Positions 18,105 through 24,255 of a stretch of 24,255 bases of DNA are shown here, piece after piece. The stretch is from JACMRI01 sp043778625 (GTDB lineage: Bacteria; Bacteroidota; Bacteroidia; UBA4408). Positions within the stretch are counted from its first letter, which is position 1; every line of letters begins with the position of its first letter. Both the position numbers and the translations under genes were made by a program. The notes under the pieces were generated by a model. The model was given only the letters and a program-made list of their open reading frames with translations, ran no database searches and was not told the DNA's origin. Location of the stretch: assembly GCA_043778625.1 (NCBI GenBank), contig JAYWFU010000056.1:1-24255 (forward strand), read 5' to 3'.

Positions 18105-18175
18105 TTGCCCGAACAGGATTCGAACCTATATAGCCAGCACCAAAAACTAGAGTCCTGCCATTAGACGATCGGGCA
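18105..18175 (-). tRNA. tRNA-Gln, anticodon UUG
   Basis: The 71-nt minus-strand sequence folds as a full cloverleaf. The acceptor stem is TGCCCGA/TCGGGCA, the D arm GTCT/AGGAC, and the anticodon stem CTAGT/GCTGG with loop TTTTGGT, giving anticodon TTG for Gln codons CAA (and CAG by wobble). The T arm has the loop TTCGAAT. The 3' CCA is not encoded. It has a U1-A72 end pair and A at the discriminator position, unlike the G73 of E. coli tRNA-Gln. It has its own promoter and terminator. Confidence 0.95.
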
Positions 18176-18187
18176 ATTTTAATAGCA

Positions 18188-18217
18188 CAAAAGTAGATAA
18201 GTTTTTTATATTTCAAA
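18188..18217 (-). promoter_or_regulatory. Promoter of tRNA-Gln
   Basis: On the minus strand TACTTTTG (18188-18195) is a full match to the Bacteroidota -7 box TAnnTTTG. TTTG (18214-18217) lies 18 nt upstream at the -33 position. The tRNA 5' end is 12 bp downstream of the -7 box. Confidence 0.7.
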
Positions 18218-18284
18218 ATAAAAAGTGAAAAAAAACAACTATTTTTTTAGTTCGATGAAACAAGGCGTAATACCTGGCTTTTTA

Positions 18285-21200
18285 TTATCCCTCGGAGCTG
18301 TCGTTAATTATTTTTTCATCATCAGAGTCGTCATGTTTGGGCTCTTCTTTTTTAGGCTTTGTTTTATCTTTAGTTTTCTTAGGCGTAGTCTCTTTTTTTA
18401 TCTCTATACTTTTCTTTTTTTCTACTCCGTCTTTTTTAGTTTTTGTTTCTTTTTCTACGTCTAATTTCTTGGTAGTTTTAGATTTTTCTTTACTTATTTT
18501 AACGTCCTTTTCTTTTTTGTCAGTTGTACTTTTAACTGGAGTTTTCTTTTTTTCAGTTGCGGTTTCTTTTTTCTCCGTTTTTATTTTTGCTACTACCTTC
18601 TTAGTCTCTTCTTTTTTAACTTTCGATTCAAGCTCTTTTTTGGTTTCTTTCTTCACCTCCTCTTTTTCTACCACTACCTCCTTAGGTTTGTATAACTTAC
18701 CTGCCTCTGTAAGCGAGTAAGCGGTTACATAACTAGGTGATGTGCCTACTATTATATCGTTAATATCATCTTTATTAGCATCAGTTAATGTAAAGTTAGT
18801 AATTCCATTTTTAGGAAAACCTTCGGCAACACTACCATCATTGTTTACCAAAAATATTTCGGAAGATAGTGCCGTTACTACCCCAATTTTATAGTGGTTA
18901 GCATTTGTTTTGTAAATGGTTGGCTGTTGTGTAATTGCACTTTTAAACTTGTGATTAAACAACATTTTTTTGTTTTTATCAAACACTGCTACATAATTCA
19001 TTTCAGTAATCATGTAATCATCTTCGCCATCTTCATTAAAATCAATTACATCTAGGTAATGTGCAGGGCTCAGCTTATTAATGGATATTGTTTCGCTACG
19101 TCCGTCCACAAATAGTTTTTGTATAGCACCCTCGTTATTAGTAGTAAGTACGCATGTAGTAGCCACTTTATCAGTAAGTGAGTAGCAGAGTTGGTGATTG
19201 CTACCCATTACAAATACTTTGTTATACGTGTTAATGGCAGTCCCTTTTCTATCAACAAAAGTAACGGTACCATTATCCTCCACAATCGTTATGTAATCTT
19301 TACCCTTTACATTAAACCAACCAATATTAGCATGTATTGCAGTAGGGTACGCTGTATTATTCCAGCCACCAATAGCTCCGCCATCGGTATCATAGTTATA
19401 TACTCTGTTATTGTCGCAGGCTATTACTAAGCGGTAATCACGCTGTTTGTCATAATCAAAAACGCTTACATTATTAGTTGCTTTAGCGGGTAGTTTCATA
19501 GGGAAATTTTCAATATCTTTTCCATTTCTATCTAGCATATAAATAGCGGTAGCTGTATTAAATACGTACTGCAATTTTTTATTTTTAAATTTATCTACTT
19601 GAGTTATTTTACCCTGAATTGTTTCGTGTATATTACGTTTCCAAAGTACTTCGCCAGTACAGCTTATTAAATATACGTTGTGGGCTGCGTCCTGCACAAT
19701 AACTTCCTTAGTATTATTGGTGTGGTTAGCCACAATGAATGGCTGTGATATTATTGTGGAATCTAATTTTACCTTCCACAAGGTATTATCAGGTGTTTTG
19801 CTTAATGCGTTATAGCGCGCGTAAATATTGGTTAGTAACATGCCGTTATTTGCGTTTGATAATTGCATAATAAAGCCTTCCGTCTTTTCAATTATTTCTG
19901 AATATCTATTTAATTCCAAAGCTGCAACTAAGTTTAATTTTGGGCCAATAGTAGTAATTGATTTGCTACCATTAACATACCAATGTATGTTAGCTTTAGC
20001 GGCTGCTGACAGGGCAAATTTCATATAGCTATCCGTTTGTGCCAAGGTGGTGTTTTCTTTAATAGCAGTATACACCAACTGCAGTGTTGCTATATCTTTA
20101 GCAAACACAAAATCATTATTATAGTACAACACATAACTACTATTAGTATTCGTATAAAAACTCCCTAGCACTGCGCTAAATATATTATTTGCCTTAACTT
20201 TATAAAATCCAGCTTTCGGTTTTAAACGTTGAATAGAATCTTGTATTTGCTGTAAGCTATCATTATCAGCAGGCTCAGGCTCCTCTTCGCCTCCAATAGC
20301 ATTGCTTACTGTGCCATTAAACAATGTTTTAAATTGTGCATAAGCCACCACACCATCAGTACAATGTATGTTTATTATGTCCGAGTTGTTTTCCGAATCT
20401 TGCGCTGTTATTTTAAATAAATCAATTTCTTTAATAAAAGCATTTGTCAATATTTTATCTAAATCAATAGTATACTTGGTATTAATTTTTTCAACCGCTT
20501 CGTTACGTTGTTTTAAGTTGTTGTTTTTAGCTAAATAATTTTTGTAGTTCTGATTAAATATTTTGTAATCATTAAAGGTTAAGCTAAGGTACGAAGCCAC
20601 GCTAGCAGGCATTACAGCTGTACCCATTAATGGTTGAGGGGTAGTGTTTTTAAATATAGTTAAGTAATTATTTAACGAATCGTTAGCGTACGTAAAGCCA
20701 TTAAGTTGTATGCTGTTAGCCGCAAGTTTTGCATCGAGTACTGCCCAACTTGCCAAATTATTAGCCCCAGCTAATTGATTAATAGTCGTTGAATTAAATA
20801 CTACTTTAGTAAGTATATCAATGTATTTAAAATTAATAAACACTGAACCATCCACATTATTACCTGCCGCATTATACACTTTATTAAATGCTGGGTCTTG
20901 CGCTAATGTTGTATTTGAGTTTAAATGATTAACTGATTTTTTTAACAAACTAGCAGAGTAACTTGCTATAAAAGTACCCTTGAGTTTAGTATAACACAAG
21001 GTAGAGTTATTAGGGCTTCGATATTTTATTTCGTGTATAATAGTGTTTTGATATAAGTACTCCGAAAACACTGTTGATTTGTCAACATTGTTTTCTATCA
21101 ATTGTTTTAATTCCTCTTCCTCAATTGAGTTAGGTATATTACACGAAATAAGTAACTCCACATTATTACTATCCGCAGCATGATACGAAATGAATACTGG

Positions 21201-21506
21201 GCTTTTTTGCACCAAATCCTCTAACCTGTTATCAGCGGTTATTATTGCATCAAGCTTTGCTAAATTAGCATTAAGTCCATCAAATGAACCTACTTTTTTT
21301 AAGTCAGTCCATAGGGCGTTACCTTGATTAAAACTTTGCCATATTGCTTGTGCATTAACCGACTGAATAATCATAAACGCATCAGCGGGAACTGCATCAA
21401 TAGCTGGGCTTATGGGTTTCTTAATTTTCATGTATTGCAAATAACCCAGCACTCCGCCCAAAAGCAGAATAAGGACAAAAAAGGTAATGGCTAATTTGCG
21501 AAGCAT
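18285..21506 (-). CDS. Membrane-anchored propeller-like protein with Lys-rich tail, function unknown
   Basis: I start the gene at the ATG at 21506 (1073 residues); an in-frame TTG three codons upstream is less likely. Residues about 4-24 form one membrane segment (LAITFFVLILLLGGVLGYL), so most of the protein should lie in the periplasm. Residues about 35-560 begin PADAFMIIQS and resemble DUF3352-type proteins in broad pattern. From about 572 to 938 come repeated blade-like units as in PQQ/FG-GAP propellers, with Asp-rich turns DFNEDGEDDYMI (about 825) and DANKDDINDIIVGT (about 913) that could bind calcium. The last 130 or so residues are a low-complexity Lys/Glu tail with about 46 Lys by my count, ending in an acidic patch. 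No enzyme motif is visible. A tethered structural or peptidoglycan-contacting role is a guess. Confidence 0.75.
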   Translation of the reverse strand: MLRKLAITFFVLILLLGGVLGYLQYMKIKKPISPAIDAVPADAFMIIQSVNAQAIWQSFNQGNALWTDLKKVGSFDGLNANLAKLDAIITADNRLEDLVQKSPVFISYHAADSNNVELLISCNIPNSIEEEELKQLIENNVDKSTVFSEYLYQNTIIHEIKYRSPNNSTLCYTKLKGTFIASYSASLLKKSVNHLNSNTTLAQDPAFNKVYNAAGNNVDGSVFINFKYIDILTKVVFNSTTINQLAGANNLASWAVLDAKLAANSIQLNGFTYANDSLNNYLTIFKNTTPQPLMGTAVMPASVASYLSLTFNDYKIFNQNYKNYLAKNNNLKQRNEAVEKINTKYTIDLDKILTNAFIKEIDLFKITAQDSENNSDIINIHCTDGVVAYAQFKTLFNGTVSNAIGGEEEPEPADNDSLQQIQDSIQRLKPKAGFYKVKANNIFSAVLGSFYTNTNSSYVLYYNNDFVFAKDIATLQLVYTAIKENTTLAQTDSYMKFALSAAAKANIHWYVNGSKSITTIGPKLNLVAALELNRYSEIIEKTEGFIMQLSNANNGMLLTNIYARYNALSKTPDNTLWKVKLDSTIISQPFIVANHTNNTKEVIVQDAAHNVYLISCTGEVLWKRNIHETIQGKITQVDKFKNKKLQYVFNTATAIYMLDRNGKDIENFPMKLPAKATNNVSVFDYDKQRDYRLVIACDNNRVYNYDTDGGAIGGWNNTAYPTAIHANIGWFNVKGKDYITIVEDNGTVTFVDRKGTAINTYNKVFVMGSNHQLCYSLTDKVATTCVLTTNNEGAIQKLFVDGRSETISINKLSPAHYLDVIDFNEDGEDDYMITEMNYVAVFDKNKKMLFNHKFKSAITQQPTIYKTNANHYKIGVVTALSSEIFLVNNDGSVAEGFPKNGITNFTLTDANKDDINDIIVGTSPSYVTAYSLTEAGKLYKPKEVVVEKEEVKKETKKELESKVKKEETKKVVAKIKTEKKETATEKKKTPVKSTTDKKEKDVKISKEKSKTTKKLDVEKETKTKKDGVEKKKSIEIKKETTPKKTKDKTKPKKEEPKHDDSDDEKIINDSSEG

Positions 21507-21513
21507 AGTTTGC

Positions 21514-21521
21514 AAATTTAT
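21514..21521 (-). promoter_or_regulatory. TAnnTTTG box just in front of the propeller-protein gene
   Basis: On the minus strand TAAATTTG ends 7 bases before the ATG at 21506. If used as a -7 box the transcript would be almost leaderless. No well-spaced -33 TTTG is seen, so the match may be chance. Confidence 0.25.
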
Positions 21522-21532
21522 TGCTAATACAC

Positions 21533-21546
21533 TACTTAGCTAAGTA
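21533..21546. promoter_or_regulatory. 14-bp perfect palindrome upstream of the propeller-protein gene
   Basis: TACTTAGCTAAGTA reads the same on both strands and lies 26 bp upstream of the ATG at 21506. That is a position where a dimeric regulator could bind. No second copy was noticed elsewhere in the window, so the operator idea is weak. Confidence 0.25.
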
Positions 21547-21673
21547 CACAATGGGTAATTATTAACATACAATTGTGTAGTACCAATACTTAAAAATATA
21601 GGCTTGAATTTAATTTTAAACCAATACTAGCTTAAACTACTACTACTGTTTGCACCTCGTTAATTTTGAGGCA

Positions 21674-22633
21674 TTATTTAGCTACAGTATCTACCCATGA
21701 TTTTCCCCACTGCGCTATTTCTTCGGCGCTCCACAAGATTGGAAAAAATATTCGTTGCTGGAAACGTGGTGGCAAATATTTTTGCCAATTAGTACCACCC
21801 GTAGCAGGTGCATCAACAGTGCCCTTGTTAAGATAGCGCACCGCACTTTTGTAATGTGCTAATGGCCAATTAATGTTTACCTGTGTGTCTAACTCGCGCA
21901 AAGCGGCTATTAATTGAGGCTCTTGCTGTTCGGTAGAGGTAAGTGCATTGTATTTACTATTAATTGTTTTGTGTTGATTAGCATATATAGTACGCAAAAA
22001 CAAACCGTCGTAGTGTTGTTCAAACTGCTCCAACGTTAATGATTTAGCGCCTGTAACGGCATCGGTAGCGCCGTTTTTCCAATAAATATTTTCGTACATT
22101 TCGGGGTACAACTCCACAGTATTATTGGCTCTGTAATGCGCACGTTTATCCATAGCTACTAAATTAACTACTTCGGTACAGCCTAGTTCAATGGTGCGGT
22201 ATTGCATACTTTGAAAACCACTTGCGGGCAACAAGCTCATTCTAAATTCTAAAAATTGTTTGTGCTCCATTCCGTCAATCATTACATCAAACGAACGTAC
22301 CAACATTTCAAAATAACGATTAATACGTGTTACTTTTTTCAGCAAAAAATTGCCTGTACAACTGTCGTTATTTCGCACCTGCTCCATTTCGTGCAAAGCT
22401 AATTTAAAGTATAATTCAGTAATTTGATGGTACATAATAAATATAGGTTCATCAAGTATTGCTGTTTTTGGAGTTTGTAGGCTTAGCAGCGTGTCTAGGT
22501 GTATATAATCCCAATAGGTGAGGTAGCTTGCGTGCAACAAGCCATCTAAGTAGCCTACTAAATCTTGCCCTGAGGCTTTAAATTTTTCGTCTAATAACTT
22601 AATACGTTTAACTATGTCGTCGTTTAATTCCAT
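21674..22633 (-). CDS. Tryptophan 2,3-dioxygenase family heme protein
   Basis: TDO opens the indole ring of L-tryptophan with O2 to give N-formylkynurenine, using heme in the cytoplasm. The 319-residue, mainly helical protein keeps the family landmarks. They are a YWDYIHLDTLLSLQ segment (40-53), FIMYHQITELYFK (65-77) with His69 at the substrate-contacting position, and FRMSLLPASGFQSMQYR (130-146) with Arg131. It also has PLAHYKSAVRYLNKG (257-271), where His260 is the likely heme ligand. The usual GTGGSSG loop appears as ATGGTNW (277-283). Overall similarity to the standard enzymes is modest, so a different indole substrate is possible. It starts 24 bp after the murA stop and is probably cotranscribed, but no other kynurenine-pathway gene is in the window. 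Confidence 0.85.
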   Translation of the reverse strand: MELNDDIVKRIKLLDEKFKASGQDLVGYLDGLLHASYLTYWDYIHLDTLLSLQTPKTAILDEPIFIMYHQITELYFKLALHEMEQVRNNDSCTGNFLLKKVTRINRYFEMLVRSFDVMIDGMEHKQFLEFRMSLLPASGFQSMQYRTIELGCTEVVNLVAMDKRAHYRANNTVELYPEMYENIYWKNGATDAVTGAKSLTLEQFEQHYDGLFLRTIYANQHKTINSKYNALTSTEQQEPQLIAALRELDTQVNINWPLAHYKSAVRYLNKGTVDAPATGGTNWQKYLPPRFQQRIFFPILWSAEEIAQWGKSWVDTVAK

Positions 22634-22657
22634 TGTAATGTTTTATGGTTATTGTAA

Positions 22658-23965
22658 TTAATCAATACGCTTGATACTTGCTCCTAGTGCGGCCAAGCGA
22701 CTGTCAATATACTGGTAACCTCTATCAATTTGCTCAATATTATGTAATGTTGATTTTCCTCTGGCGCTCATAGCTGCAATAAGCAACGCTAAGCCAGCGC
22801 GTATGTCGGGCGATGTCATTGATATGCCTTTAAGCGAATGCTCTCTGTTAAGACCAATAACTGTGGCACGGTGAGGGTCGCAGAGAATTATTTGTGCGCC
22901 CATGTCAATTAATTTATCTACAAAAAACAAACGACTTTCAAACATTTTTTGATGTATAAGTACGCTACCCTTAGCTTGTGTGGCTATTACTAATATTATG
23001 CTCAATAAATCGGGGGTAAATCCTGGCCATATTTGATCAGCAATGGTAAGTATTGAACCATCAATAAAAGTATCAATTTCGTAACGTTCTTGTGCAGGTA
23101 TGTATATGTCGTCACCACGGCGCTCGAGCTTTATACCAAGGCGTTCAAAGGTATTGGGTATTATACCTAAGTTTTCCCAGCTTACGTTTTTAATCGTAAG
23201 TTCGCTTTGTGTCATCGCAGCTAAACCAATAAAAGAGCCAATCTCAATCATATCAGGTAGCATAGTGTGCTCAGTACCATCAAGGCTTTCAACACCATTA
23301 ATAACGAGTAAGTTAGAACCTATGCCTTCAATTTTAGCACCCATGCGCACTAACATTTTACATAATTGTTGCAAGTAAGGTTCGCAAGCAGCGTTGTATA
23401 ATGTGGTTACACCATCGGCCAACACTGCAGCCATTACTAAGTTTGCAGTACCTGTTACCGATGCTTCGTCTAACAAAATATAAGTACCCTTTAACTTTGG
23501 CGATTCTACTTTGTAAAACTGATTTACTTCGTCGTACACAAATTCGGCGCCTAATTTTTGTAAACCAATAAAGTGCGTATCTAACCTACGACGGCCAATT
23601 TTATCGCCACCTGGTTTAGGTATATACCCACGCCCAAAGCGACTTAGCAGCGGCCCTACCAACATAATAGAGCCACGCAATGCAGCACCTTTCTTTTTAA
23701 ATAATTCGCTATTGAGGTAGTCGATATTTACTTCCTTGGCTTCAAACGAATAAGTATTATCATTTATTTTATGCACCTCTACACCAAGGTCGGCTATTAG
23801 GTCAATGAGTTTGTTTACATCAACGATATTAGGAATATTGTGTATTACGCATTTTTGAGGCGTGAGTAATACTGCACACAATATTTGTAATGCTTCGTTT
23901 TTAGCGCCTTGCGGAGTTATTTCGCCCGAAAGTTTTTTACCGCCAATTATTTCAAATGATGCCAT
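22658..23965 (-). CDS. murA: UDP-N-acetylglucosamine 1-carboxyvinyltransferase
   Basis: MurA transfers enolpyruvate from PEP to UDP-GlcNAc, the first committed step of peptidoglycan synthesis, in the cytoplasm. The 435-residue length is normal. Visible motifs are GGKKLSGEITPQGAKNEAL (8-26, with Lys22 and Asn23), GAALRGSIMLVGPLLSRFG (93-111), PKPGGDKIGRRRLDTH (116-131), LDEASVTGTANLVMAA (about 166-181) and WPGFTPDLLS, with the conserved base Asp. Asp121 stands where E. coli MurA has Cys115, the residue alkylated by fosfomycin; this change is known from naturally fosfomycin-insensitive MurA enzymes. The start MASFEIIGG is the usual N-terminus. The TDO-like gene follows after 24 bp. Confidence 0.97.
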   Translation of the reverse strand: MASFEIIGGKKLSGEITPQGAKNEALQILCAVLLTPQKCVIHNIPNIVDVNKLIDLIADLGVEVHKINDNTYSFEAKEVNIDYLNSELFKKKGAALRGSIMLVGPLLSRFGRGYIPKPGGDKIGRRRLDTHFIGLQKLGAEFVYDEVNQFYKVESPKLKGTYILLDEASVTGTANLVMAAVLADGVTTLYNAACEPYLQQLCKMLVRMGAKIEGIGSNLLVINGVESLDGTEHTMLPDMIEIGSFIGLAAMTQSELTIKNVSWENLGIIPNTFERLGIKLERRGDDIYIPAQERYEIDTFIDGSILTIADQIWPGFTPDLLSIILVIATQAKGSVLIHQKMFESRLFFVDKLIDMGAQIILCDPHRATVIGLNREHSLKGISMTSPDIRAGLALLIAAMSARGKSTLHNIEQIDRGYQYIDSRLAALGASIKRID

Positions 23966-23985
23966 GGTTACTATCTATATTTTTA

Positions 23986-23993
23986 CAAACTTA
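23986..23993 (-). promoter_or_regulatory. Candidate -7 box of murA
   Basis: On the minus strand TAAGTTTG matches TAnnTTTG and lies 20 bp in front of the murA ATG. A second match, TATTTTTG, is at 24099-24106. Neither has a clearly placed -33 TTTG, so which one is used is open. Confidence 0.35.
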
Positions 23994-24186
23994 TTAATTA
24001 TTTATGGTGTTTGTGAGGTGTTCTTAAAATTTTAAGTTTAAAAATAATGCGCGTCCAATTTTTTACACATGTCACATTTTCAGTTCTATTATTTCTCGCA
24101 AAAATACATCTTTATATGCCTTCAGCCATTTTTACCAACCATTTTATCTGTTGCTCCAACCACACCCATTTCCTTTATTATATCAA

Positions 24187-24221
24187 TAAAGCCCACCATA
24201 CTCAATGTATAGTGGGCTTTA
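24187..24221. terminator. Terminator-like hairpin near the right edge
   Basis: Arms at 24187-24201 and 24207-24221 pair at 14 of 15 positions around a 5-nt loop (TCAAT), with a GC-rich core (GCCCAC/GTGGGC). The flanking T runs are short on both strands. It most likely ends a gene lying outside the window to the right. The space between it and murA (about 220 bp) holds no gene that I can support. Confidence 0.6.
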
Positions 24222-24255
24222 CTTGTAGTTGCTTAACTCTTAATCCTAGTCTATT

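Noticed and set aside
18019..18216. 65-codon minus-strand open frame across the tRNA gene
   Set aside because: It covers the tRNA-Gln gene and its terminator hairpin; the RNA features explain the sequence.
18225..18720. Plus-strand open frames rich in Phe/Ser opposite the Lys-rich tail
   Set aside because: They are the antisense of AAA/GAA-rich coding DNA, which automatically gives TTT/TTC codons. They have no promoter and no domain.
24117..24255. Plus-strand open frame running off the right edge (MPSAIFTNHF...)
   Set aside because: It reads through the terminator-like hairpin, has an unusual Cys/His-rich composition and lacks a promoter.

Overview
The window looks like chromosomal DNA from an AT-rich member of the Bacteroidota. 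The evidence is several secreted proteins with type IX secretion (T9SS) C-terminal sorting domains, SprB-type repeats, the long three-domain form of IspG, a MurA with Asp at the active-site Cys position, TAnnTTTG promoter boxes, and gene starts without a clear Shine-Dalgarno sequence. The gene mix suggests an environmental, gliding or surface-colonising type (Chitinophagia or Sphingobacteriia-like), but the class cannot be fixed from this sequence. I see no insertion sequence, phage gene, CRISPR array or replication origin.

Layout. Positions 1-1182 (minus) hold the N-terminal part of a SprB-repeat surface protein that runs off the left edge. From the divergent spacer, an ABC-F ATPase of the YbiT type and a secreted GH8 glycoside hydrolase run on the plus strand (1358-4492). 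Everything to the right is on the minus strand. An MBOAT O-acyltransferase, an SGNH-like partner and ispG form one close run (8837 down to 4561). A perfect 20-bp-arm hairpin (8884-8926) separates it from a pair made of a small secreted protein and a 1580-residue T9SS cargo protein (14140 down to 8961). Next comes a run of a carboxypeptidase-regulatory-like domain protein, a class III aminotransferase and a short Omp85 outer-membrane protein (17996 down to 14268), the last two overlapping by 8 bp. A tRNA-Gln(UUG) gene with its own promoter and terminator lies at 18105-18175. A large membrane-anchored protein with a beta-propeller-like region and a lysine-rich tail follows (21506 down to 18285). 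The window ends with a tryptophan 2,3-dioxygenase-like gene and murA (23965 down to 21674), and a terminator-like hairpin near the right edge.

How the genes fit together. The core genes cover isoprenoid precursors (ispG), peptidoglycan (murA), translation (ABC-F, tRNA-Gln) and amino-acid metabolism (aminotransferase, TDO). The rest concern the cell envelope and secretion: two complete T9SS cargo proteins, a probable third, an Omp85 protein, an acyl-transfer module and a tethered propeller protein. No clear new multi-gene system is evident. The best leads are the small secreted protein paired with the giant T9SS cargo, the Lys-rich propeller protein, the aminotransferase/Omp85 coupling, and the asymmetric ABC-F ATPase with one apparently dead ATP site.
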